Origin: Candidatus Hebobacteria bacterium
Lineage (GTDB): Bacteria; Armatimonadota; Hebobacteria; Hebobacterales; Hebobacteraceae
Assembly (NCBI GenBank): GCA_029821235.1
Contig: JALGTT010000139.1
Coordinates: forward strand, 1-5,755
Reading direction: 5' to 3'
Length of the DNA: 5,755 nt
The notes under the pieces are model-generated. The model ran no database searches, was not told the DNA's origin, and saw nothing but the letters and a program-made list of their open reading frames with translations. Shown piece after piece: positions 1 to 5,521 of the stretch. Numbering within the stretch: the stretch's first letter is position 1; each line of letters begins with the position of its first letter. The position numbers and the translations under genes are program-made.

Positions 1-207
1 GCCTGGCGGCCGGAGGCGCGCGAACTGGACATCGCGTCGGAGGAGCCATTGGCGCCGGGGACGAAGTACCAGTTGGTGATAGGCGAGGAGGTTCGCTGTG
101 CGGACGGGCGGCCCCTCACCCCGCGGCCGCTGCGAGACGCCCCGCGCAAGGCCGTCCGCTGCTGGGCCTTCGCCACCATGAAGGATGCCCCGCCCCCGTC
201 CGACTAG
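1..207 (+). CDS. C-terminal end of a protein with a probable bacterial Ig-like (Big_5-type) domain (5' partial)
   Basis: An open frame enters from the left edge in frame 1 and ends at TAG 205-207, giving 68 residues. The visible residues follow the pattern of the last strands of a Big_5/SbsA-type Ig-like domain: a leucine followed by APGTKYQLVIGEEV, then a DG turn (CADGRPL), and a final strand ending in WAFATMKD, like the usual FxT ending. Such domains occur in secreted, surface or lipoprotein bacterial proteins, often as the last module, so an extracytoplasmic protein is likely; the N-terminus that would show a signal peptide lies outside the window. A short proline-rich tail (PPPSD) follows the domain. 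The stop overlaps the stop of the convergent phosphatase gene in the shared bases CTAG. The family call rests on a short stretch; the existence of the coding frame is better supported than its name. Confidence 0.6.
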   Translation, partial: AWRPEARELDIASEEPLAPGTKYQLVIGEEVRCADGRPLTPRPLRDAPRKAVRCWAFATMKDAPPPSD

Positions 208-992
208 GGGTCGTCCTGTCGCTCCCCCACGACCACCACGATGGCGGTGATATTGTCCCTCCCCCCCGCTTCGTTGGCCGCGGCGATGAGAGCCTGCACC
301 GTTTCCTGGGGCTCGGAGTGGGACGCGGTGATGCGGGCGATCTCCTCGTCGGAGAGCATGTCCCACAGGCCGTCCGAGCAGAGCACGATGCGGTCGCCCG
401 GCGCCGCCTCCACACAGGTATAGCCCGGGGTCATCGGCTCGGCGATGCCGAGGGAGGAAGTGAGATGGTTGCGCAAGGGGTGTGTCCGCGCCTGCTCGGG
501 GGTGAGTTCCCCTTGCGCCACCAGGGTGGCGGCCACGGAGTGGTCGGTGGTGAGCACTCTCACCTGCTGGCCCCGCACCTGGTAGGCGCGGCTGTCGCCC
601 AGGTTGGCGACATGCACCCGCTCGCCGTCCACCAGGGCGACCACCACCGTGCTCGCCATCCCCGCCCAGGAGGTGTTCTGCTCGCCCAGCGCGACCACGT
701 GTTCGTTGGCTTCCTGCAATGCCTGGCACAAGGTGCTCTCGACCGCCTCTTCGCCGGCGGCCAGCATCTCCTTCAGCCGGTCCGCGGAGAGCAGTTCGTC
801 CAGCGCCTCCACCGCCTTTTGGCTGGCCACCTCCCCCGCGGCCTGGCCGCCCATCCCGTCGCAGACCACGAACAACCCGCGCTCGCAGGCGCAGAGGAAG
901 GCGTCCTCGTTGTTGGCCCGGTTCCGGCCGCGGTGGGTGCCGCCGGCCGCCCAGCCCTTGGTCTCCGCGGCTGGGACTGCTTCAGCGCCCAT
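204..992 (-). CDS. PP2C-family (PrpC/Stp-type) serine/threonine protein phosphatase
   Basis: The 262-residue product is a complete single-domain metal-dependent protein phosphatase that removes phosphate from Ser/Thr of cytoplasmic proteins, usually opposing Hanks-type kinases. Motifs appear in the family order: GRNRANNEDAF (22-32, with E29 and D30), CDGMGG (44-49, metal-binding D45), GMAST (111-115), NLGDSRAY (130-137), TDHS (149-152), SDGLWD (206-211, D207) and GGRDN (243-247, D246). All the usual metal-site Asp residues are present, so it should be active. No signal peptide, membrane segment or extra domain is seen; length is normal for PrpC/Stp. The ATG at 992 is chosen over a GTG at 1058 because AGGAG lies 9 bases before it and the extra 22 residues are Arg-rich and unlike the family. 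It lies 167 bases after the epimerase gene on the same strand, and no kinase is in view, so its partner is unknown. Confidence 0.95.
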   Translation of the reverse strand: MGAEAVPAAETKGWAAGGTHRGRNRANNEDAFLCACERGLFVVCDGMGGQAAGEVASQKAVEALDELLSADRLKEMLAAGEEAVESTLCQALQEANEHVVALGEQNTSWAGMASTVVVALVDGERVHVANLGDSRAYQVRGQQVRVLTTDHSVAATLVAQGELTPEQARTHPLRNHLTSSLGIAEPMTPGYTCVEAAPGDRIVLCSDGLWDMLSDEEIARITASHSEPQETVQALIAAANEAGGRDNITAIVVVVGERQDDP

Positions 993-1001
993 CAACTCTC
1001 G

Positions 1002-1006
1002 CTCCT
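1002..1006 (-). promoter_or_regulatory. Ribosome binding site fixing the phosphatase start
   Basis: On the minus strand the bases read AGGAG, 9 bases before ATG 992-990. This site supports the shorter phosphatase product over the in-frame GTG at 1058. Confidence 0.7.
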
Positions 1007-1087
1007 GCTCCCTGCGACGGAACGGTCTTGCCAGTGGTCCGCCCGGCAGGCCTCGCACTCACGGACCTCCACGGCGCCGCCGCACTA

Positions 1088-1116
1088 TTGATTCCACACT
1101 ACGGCACGCGCGTCAC
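1088..1116 (-). promoter_or_regulatory. Weak candidate sigma70-type promoter for the phosphatase gene
   Basis: In the 167-base gap before the phosphatase gene, the only AT-richer patch (minus strand AATCAA at 1093-1088) lies 17 bases after GTGACG (1116-1111). These match the -10 and -35 consensus at about 3 and 4 of 6 positions. The placement is sensible, about 95 bases before the start codon, but the match is poor and chance is a real possibility. Read-through from the epimerase gene is the alternative, as no convincing terminator is seen in the gap. Confidence 0.2.
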
Positions 1117-1159
1117 CGTGGCTCCTCGGCCGCTCTGTGCATCTATGGGTCCTCAGCGC

Positions 1160-1963
1160 TCAGGCCGGCCCGCCCCGCTCCACCTCCTTCCGCGTCTGCT
1201 GAAGGATCTGCTCCGTGGTCCAGCCTTCATACTCGCTGTGGAGGCTGAACACGCCGTCGTAGCCCACCCCGCGCGCCAGCTCCAGCACCTGCCGCCAGTC
1301 CACCAGGCCCTCGTTCAGCGGCACGATGCGCTTGGTCCACTGCACCTCGCCGGCCTCCTCCGTGCGGAACCAGGCGTAGCTCTTCACCGCGATCAGCGAC
1401 AGGTAGTCCTTCACCATGCTGAAGGCCATGGGCAGGTACTCGCCGTCCACCGACAGGTGTCCTGGGTCAATGTACGCGCCAATGCAGCCGGGGTCGAATC
1501 CCCTGACCAGGTGCATCACCCCCGCGCAGTTCGACCCGTAGTACTCGTCGGAGTGGGTGTGGACGGAGACGCGGACATGGTAGCGCGCGCAGAGGGCCTC
1601 GAATCCGGCGAGCGCCTTTCTGATCTCCTCCACGCGCGTCCAGTAGTCCTCCCCGCGGTACACCCAGTAGCCGAGTTTGATCTCCCGGCACCCGATCTCC
1701 GCACACGCAGCCATCAGCGGCTCCACCTCCGGAGCCGCGGGGTCGAGGAAGTCGAAGTTGGTGGTGACCAGCCCCACGGTCAGCCCCCGCGCCGCCCACT
1801 TCTTGGCGGCCGCGGGGAGCGCGGTCCTCACGTTCTCCGGGTTGATGGGATAACCCGGCCTCACCGCCAGATCGAACCCATCGAAGCCCATCCCCTGGAT
1901 CTCGTCGGCCAGGCGGCCGGTGTCCAGGTCTTTCAGCAACTTCGTGAACATCACGAATTGCAT
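1160..1963 (-). CDS. Sugar phosphate isomerase/epimerase family protein (AP endonuclease 2-like TIM barrel)
   Basis: The 267-residue product has the length and features of a single TIM-barrel xylose-isomerase-like protein (the IolE/IolI/allulose-epimerase superfamily). It is cytoplasmic, with no signal peptide. Diagnostic stretches are the first strand and helix leading to GMGFDGFDLAVRPG (24-37), VTTNFDF (66-72), SVHTHSDE (133-140), YIDPGHLSVDGE (164-175), the strand IAVKSY (191-196) and FSLHSEYEG (239-247) near the end. D166, H169 and E244 sit where metal or substrate ligands are expected. The usual glutamate of the middle strand seems to be His (H135), and the usual His-x-Lys-Asp is IAVKS. 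The ATG at 1963 has GGGGAG 7 bases upstream. The gene follows the GH4 gene by 41 bases on the same strand, suggesting one transcript and a role with the sugar released by that enzyme. The exact substrate cannot be read from sequence. Confidence 0.92.
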   Translation of the reverse strand: MQFVMFTKLLKDLDTGRLADEIQGMGFDGFDLAVRPGYPINPENVRTALPAAAKKWAARGLTVGLVTTNFDFLDPAAPEVEPLMAACAEIGCREIKLGYWVYRGEDYWTRVEEIRKALAGFEALCARYHVRVSVHTHSDEYYGSNCAGVMHLVRGFDPGCIGAYIDPGHLSVDGEYLPMAFSMVKDYLSLIAVKSYAWFRTEEAGEVQWTKRIVPLNEGLVDWRQVLELARGVGYDGVFSLHSEYEGWTTEQILQQTRKEVERGGPA

Positions 1964-2004
1964 ATCTCAACTCCCCGCGGCGCGGGCGCAGCCAGGCGGA
2001 GTGG

Positions 2005-3306
2005 TTACTTCATCCTCGGCACCAGGTCCGCGTGGGCCTCGAAAAGATCGTCCACCATGGAGTAGATCTCGTCGATGGTCAGTTCGGCGGAGGCGTGGGA
2101 ATCCAGCAGCGCGGCCTGGTAGATATGGTCCCGGCGCCTCTGGAAGAAACCCTCCACGGTCAGTTCGTGTACGTTCACCACATTGCGGATCAACGCCGCC
2201 AACTGGGGCGGCAGGTCGCCCACATGACAGGGCTGGATGCCGTTCCTGTCCACATAGCAGGGCACTTCCACACAGCATCCCTGGGGCAGGTTGGTGATGA
2301 GGCTGTTGTTGCGCACATTTCCGTACACCAGGCAGGGCTCCCCGGTCTCCACCGCGTGGAGGATATAGCCGCAGTACTCGTGGCTGCGCCACACCTCGAT
2401 GGGCCGCTTGCTCATCATGTGCCGCTTCGTCCGCTTCCAGTGCTTGTCGGACTCCACGCACCGGCGGATGTACTCGTTGATGGGGATCTGGTAGCGCTCG
2501 ATCAATTCGGGGTGCGCGTTCTTGATGAACCAGGGAACGTACTCGGAGAAGTGTTCGCTGGACTCGCTCACGAAGTACCCGAATCTCCGCATCACCTCGA
2601 AACGCACGGGGTCCTGCGCGAAGATATCCGGATCGGCCATCGCCCGGCGCAGCCGCGGGTAGGCGTCTTTTCCCCGGTATTCCAACTTGAGGTAGAAGTT
2701 CATGTGGTTGATGCCGGCCGCGCGGTAGACGAGTTGCTCATAGGGGATGCCCATGAACCGGGCCAGTTTGGCGGCGGTGCCCTGCACGCTGTGGCACAGC
2801 CCCACCGTCTGGATGTTGGTCGCCTGCAGCACGGCCCAGCACACCATCGCCATGGGATTCGCGTAGTTGATGAAGATCGCCCGCGGGCAGAGTTCCTCCA
2901 TCTCCTTGGCGATGTTGACCATCACCGGCATGGTGCGCAGGGCGCGGAAGATGCCCCCGATGCCATTGGTGTCCGCGATGGTCTGCTTCAGCCCGTACTT
3001 CGCCGGAATCTCGAAGTCTATCTTGGTCGCCGGGAAGCCGCCCACCTGAATGGTGTTGATCACGTAGTCCGCGCCCTCGAGCGCGGGCTTCCGCCTCCTG
3101 TGGGCGGTGATCTTGGGCCTCGCCCCCACCGCCGCCGCCACCTTGTGGGCCATTCGCTCGGCCACCTGAAGCCGATCCGGGTCTATGTCCATCAGGGCGA
3201 TATGGGGCTCCTGGAGCTCCGGCCACGACATGATGTCCCCCAGCAGATTCTGCGCAAACACTACGCTCCCCGCGCCGATCATTGCGATCTTAGGTTTGTT
3301 GGCCAC
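2005..3306 (-). CDS. Glycoside hydrolase family 4, NAD- and Mn-dependent; MelA-like alpha-galactosidase probable
   Basis: GH4 enzymes cleave glycosides through NAD-dependent oxidation at C3, elimination and re-addition of water, using a divalent metal. The 433-residue product has the normal family length. It begins with a Rossmann motif IGAGS (10-14), then DIDPDR (40-45), GADYVINT (78-85), ADTNGIGGIFRALRTMP (111-127) and NYANPMA (147-153). The motif CHSV (171-174) supplies the metal-binding Cys171 and AGINHM (197-202) the metal-binding His201. CHSV is the signature associated with alpha-galactosidases of this family, against CDMP or CNVP for 6-phospho-glycosidases, hence the MelA-like call; specificity remains an inference. 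The C-terminal part holds VEVPCYVDRNGIQP, also typical. The start is set at GTG 3306-3304, because AGGAGG lies 6 bases before it. An in-frame GTG at 3321 would place that site inside codons 2-3. It is the first gene of the minus-strand unit, followed by the epimerase gene. Confidence 0.95.
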   Translation of the reverse strand: MANKPKIAMIGAGSVVFAQNLLGDIMSWPELQEPHIALMDIDPDRLQVAERMAHKVAAAVGARPKITAHRRRKPALEGADYVINTIQVGGFPATKIDFEIPAKYGLKQTIADTNGIGGIFRALRTMPVMVNIAKEMEELCPRAIFINYANPMAMVCWAVLQATNIQTVGLCHSVQGTAAKLARFMGIPYEQLVYRAAGINHMNFYLKLEYRGKDAYPRLRRAMADPDIFAQDPVRFEVMRRFGYFVSESSEHFSEYVPWFIKNAHPELIERYQIPINEYIRRCVESDKHWKRTKRHMMSKRPIEVWRSHEYCGYILHAVETGEPCLVYGNVRNNSLITNLPQGCCVEVPCYVDRNGIQPCHVGDLPPQLAALIRNVVNVHELTVEGFFQRRRDHIYQAALLDSHASAELTIDEIYSMVDDLFEAHADLVPRMK

Positions 3307-3528
3307 TCGTTTCCTCCTCACTGCTCACAGCATTGCCCGGCTGCACCCTCGCGCCGCAAGGCGCGTCACTCCCGGACCAGAAGCCTGCTTCGGTGGCCCC
3401 TGGGGCTTCTCCTGCCCTGTGCTCGGAGAGGAGACCGGCCCTGTGCGGGGAATGGACGCACGGACGGGCGGGGGCGCTCCGCCCCTCCCGGGAGACGCAC
3501 CCGAGACTGAGGAGGTACACGCAGGACG
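3307..3528. promoter_or_regulatory. Divergent intergenic control region with several inverted repeats
   Basis: This 222-base stretch separates the divergently transcribed GH4 and GNAT genes and must hold promoters for both. No convincing -35/-10 pair is seen on either strand. It does hold several dyads: CGCGCC-GCAA-GGCGCG (3350-3365, a 6-bp stem with a GNRA-type loop on the plus strand), AGAAGCC with GGCTTCT (3379-3385 and 3404-3410, 18-base spacer), GGGGCG-CTC-CGCCCC (3471-3485), and the palindrome CTCCCGGGAG (3485-3494). One or more could be operators or leader hairpins, but GC-rich DNA forms such short dyads easily. GGAGG at 3511-3515 is the likely ribosome binding site of the GNAT gene. 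Confidence 0.4.
3313..3318 (-). promoter_or_regulatory. Strong ribosome binding site fixing the GH4 start
   Basis: A full AGGAGG on the minus strand lies 6 bases upstream of GTG 3306-3304. A longest-frame call would begin at the GTG at 3321 and read this site as two Arg codons, adding five false residues before the Rossmann strand. Confidence 0.85.
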
Positions 3529-4458
3529 ATGCGAGCACGCCCCTTTGTCGAATCCGACGCGGCCTCGCTGCTCGAGATCTGGAACGCCAATCTCCCCTTC
3601 GATCAGGTCTGCCTGGAGCGGCTGCGCCGTCTCACCCTCGGCGACCCCAACTACCAGCCGGAGGGGATGATCGTCGCCGAGGACGCCAGACAGATCCTCG
3701 GTTTCACCGCGGTGGTGGTGCGCCGGGAACCGGCCGGCGCCGACGGCGGCGGCAGCGAGCGCGAATTCCACCGCGCCTATATGAAGGTCTTCTTCACCAT
3801 CCCGGGTGAGGCCGGAGAGACCGCGGCCGGGCTGTTGCTCGGGGAGGCCGAGCGATTTGCCCGCGCCGCGGGCAAGCGTCAGATGACGGTCACCGAGTAC
3901 GGCGGCCCCTACCTGTATCCGGGACTGGATGTGCGCTACGAGCGACTGCGCGCGTTGCTGCAATCCCACGGATACCGCGATGTCCACACCGTCGAGGATG
4001 TCGCGGCCGACCTGACCGATCCCAGGCACGAGGAGAGGCTTCGCGCGACGCGGGAGAAGATGCCGAGCGACGCCTCCCTCTCCACCTGGGATCCGGAGAT
4101 GCTGCCCCGGATGCGCCGGTTCGTGGAGGAGGGGAACATGCCGGTGTGGTTTCCGGTGGGGTGGGAGAGAGGGTACCAGTCGCCGGATGAGAACACGTTG
4201 ATCCTGAGCCGGGGCGACGAGATCCTGGGGTGGGCGCGCTACTCGCCTGATACGCCCACCGCCTATTTCGGGCCCATTCTCGTGCTGCGCCGGGCGCGGG
4301 GAAACCATTTCGGCGCACTGCTGCTGCTGGAGTGCATGATCCGCGCCCGCGACCGAGGGGCGCGCGCGATGATCGCCGGATGGGCCAACACCGGATTCTA
4401 TGTGCGGCTGGGCTGGGAGATCTCGCGGCGCTACGCCGTGCTGGAAAAGGAGTTGTGA
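3529..4458 (+). CDS. Tandem-domain GNAT family N-acetyltransferase
   Basis: The 309-residue product is about twice the length of a single GNAT domain and reads as two GNAT folds. Residues 1 to about 165 start with a typical first strand and helix (RPFVESDAASLLEIWNA, 4-20), continue with the central strand AYMKVFFTIP (83-92) and end with YPGLDVRYERLRALLQSHGY (130-149). Residues about 180-309 hold the better-preserved acetyl-CoA site: FGPILVLRRARGNHFGALLL (247-266), then ANTGFYVRLGWE (286-297), the classic FY-x-x-x-G-[FW] element. The phosphate-loop is RGNHFGA, with His in place of the first Gly. GNATs move an acetyl group from acetyl-CoA to an amine; the acceptor is unknown. The ATG is the only sensible start, though GGAGG lies 13 bases upstream, longer than ideal. 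The stop overlaps the start of the aminotransferase gene, so the two are probably coupled in translation and may act on the same amine. Confidence 0.9.
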   Translation: MRARPFVESDAASLLEIWNANLPFDQVCLERLRRLTLGDPNYQPEGMIVAEDARQILGFTAVVVRREPAGADGGGSEREFHRAYMKVFFTIPGEAGETAAGLLLGEAERFARAAGKRQMTVTEYGGPYLYPGLDVRYERLRALLQSHGYRDVHTVEDVAADLTDPRHEERLRATREKMPSDASLSTWDPEMLPRMRRFVEEGNMPVWFPVGWERGYQSPDENTLILSRGDEILGWARYSPDTPTAYFGPILVLRRARGNHFGALLLLECMIRARDRGARAMIAGWANTGFYVRLGWEISRRYAVLEKEL

Positions 4459-5498
4459 TGATGGCTGAGAGACTTGCGATTGACGGAGGCGAGCCGATTC
4501 GCACGCACCCGTTTCCCTCCCGGGGGCCGGGATTCGGGGATGCCGAGATCGAGCAGGTTACGGAGGTGATCCGCTCCGGACACCTGTCCCGCGTGGGCGG
4601 GCCGAAGACGGCCGCGGTGGAGGAGAAGTTCGCGCGCCTCCTGGGGGTGAAGCACGCGCTGGCCGTCACCTCCGGCACGGCCGCCATCCACACCGCCATC
4701 GGCACTATCAACCCGAATCCCGGCGACGAGATCATCACCACCCCGGTCACCGACATGGGCACGATCATCGGCATCATCTACCAGAATGCCATCCCCATCT
4801 TCGCAGACGTCGTGCCGGGCGGCTACCAGCTCGACCCGGAGTCCGTCCGCCGGAAGATCACCCCGCGCACCAAGGCGATCATCGTCGTTCACCTGTGGGG
4901 CATGGCCGCCGACATGGACGCCTTTCTCGAGATGGGCCGGGAGCACGGAATCGCCATCATCGAGGACTGCGCCCAGGCCTATCTCACCAGTTATCGGGGC
5001 CGGCTCGCGGGCACCATGGGGGATCTCGGCTGCTTCAGCATGCAGCAGTCCAAGCACCTCACCTGCGGCGACGGCGGGCTGTTGGTGACCAACCGCGACG
5101 ACCTGGCAACCCGCGCTCGTCTCTTCGCCGACAAGGGCTGGGACCGCTCCAGCGGCGGCCGCGGCCACATCTTCCTCGGCCTGAACTACCGCATCTCCGA
5201 ACTCCAGTCCGCGGTGGCGCTGGCGCAACTCGACAAGGTGGAGGGATTCGTCTCCCGCCGCCGCGCGCTGGGCGACCGGCTCACCGCCGCCATCTCCGGA
5301 ATCCCCGGCCTCCACCCGCCCGCGGACAGCGCCTCCTCCGGCAACACCTACTGGTTCTATCCGGTGCGCATCGTGGAGAAGGAGTTCGGGATGTCCCGCG
5401 ACCGGTTCGTGGAGGCGTTGACCGCGGAGGGAGTGCCCGCCTGGGCATCGTGGAGAAGGAGTTCGGGATGTCCCGCGACCGGTTCGTGGAGGCGTTGA
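4458..5498 (+). CDS. DegT/DnrJ/EryC1/StrS family PLP aminotransferase, frame broken near the C-terminus
   Basis: These fold-type I PLP enzymes transfer an amino group, usually from glutamate or glutamine, to keto-sugars or inososes. Residues 1-329 are a good family match: an N-terminal LAIDGGEPIR (6-15), SGHLSRVGGPK (40-50), TSGTAA (71-76, phosphate binding), EDCAQAY (169-175, D170 facing the PLP ring nitrogen), SMQQSKHLTCGDGG (194-207, with the PLP lysine K199) and GLNYRISELQSAVALAQLDK (241-260). After residue 329 a 77-bp tandem duplication shifts the frame, adds 17 unrelated Arg/Ser-rich residues, and stops at TGA 5496-5498. The true C-terminus is in another frame downstream. Without the duplication the frame would run 407 codons to the window edge, a normal length. 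AAGGAG at 4447-4452 serves either ATG 4458 (overlapping the GNAT stop as TGATG) or ATG 4461 (spacing 8). The LAIDGGEPIR-like start recalls inosose aminotransferases of the StsC group, but specificity is not established. Confidence 0.93.
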   Translation: MMAERLAIDGGEPIRTHPFPSRGPGFGDAEIEQVTEVIRSGHLSRVGGPKTAAVEEKFARLLGVKHALAVTSGTAAIHTAIGTINPNPGDEIITTPVTDMGTIIGIIYQNAIPIFADVVPGGYQLDPESVRRKITPRTKAIIVVHLWGMAADMDAFLEMGREHGIAIIEDCAQAYLTSYRGRLAGTMGDLGCFSMQQSKHLTCGDGGLLVTNRDDLATRARLFADKGWDRSSGGRGHIFLGLNYRISELQSAVALAQLDKVEGFVSRRRALGDRLTAAISGIPGLHPPADSASSGNTYWFYPVRIVEKEFGMSRDRFVEALTAEGVPAWASWRRSSGCPATGSWRR

Positions 5499-5521
5499 CC
5501 GCGGAGGGAGTGCCCGCCTGG
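5368..5521 (+). repeat. Exact 77-bp tandem duplication inside the aminotransferase gene
   Basis: Bases 5368-5444 and 5445-5521 are identical and abut with no spacer. The match continues by one chance base (G5445 = G5522). Each copy starts GCATCGTGGAGAAGG and ends GTGCCCGCCTGG. The first copy encodes IVEKEFGMSRDR through GVPAW in the gene frame. The second encodes the same residues in a frame offset by 77 bases (25 codons plus 2), which breaks the gene. There is no longer homology at the joints to suggest slippage. Zero divergence means a very recent event or an assembly joining error; 77 is a default k-mer of the SPAdes assembler family. Confidence 0.97.

Noticed and set aside
207..234. A possible terminator hairpin (GGTCGT 209-214 with ACGACC 229-234) just after the Ig-domain gene.
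   Set aside because: The loop is 14 bases, the stem only 6, there is no T-tract, and it lies within phosphatase coding sequence.
318..1091. A 257-codon plus-strand open frame opposite the phosphatase.
   Set aside because: The minus strand carries every PP2C motif in order; the plus frame is a compositional shadow.
1974..1986. A 5-bp hairpin (CCCGC-GGC-GCGGG) overlapping the epimerase ribosome binding site, considered as a translation switch.
   Set aside because: The stem is too short and too easily formed by chance in GC-rich DNA; no alternative pairing partner is seen.
719..2065. A 448-codon plus-strand open frame spanning the phosphatase, the gap and the epimerase gene.
   Set aside because: It is Arg/Pro/His-rich, crosses two well-supported minus-strand genes and has no family resemblance.
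2032..3510. A 492-codon plus-strand open frame opposite the GH4 gene, longer than the GH4 gene itself.
   Set aside because: It is rich in His, Val and Gly without recognisable motifs and mirrors the GH4 codons. The minus strand has all GH4 signatures and a strong ribosome binding site. Long antisense frames are common in GC-rich DNA.
3325..4308. A 327-codon minus-strand open frame opposite the GNAT gene.
   Set aside because: Low-complexity shadow; the plus strand encodes two recognisable GNAT domains and is coupled to the aminotransferase gene.
4332..4457. A 42-codon N-terminal extension of the aminotransferase frame.
   Set aside because: It overlaps the GNAT coding sequence and reads as Arg-rich non-family residues. 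The start at 4458 or 4461 has AAGGAG at the right distance and gives the normal family N-terminus.
5368..5521. The frame break considered as programmed ribosomal frameshifting.
   Set aside because: No slippery heptamer or downstream structure is evident, and the exact 77-bp repeat fully explains the shift.
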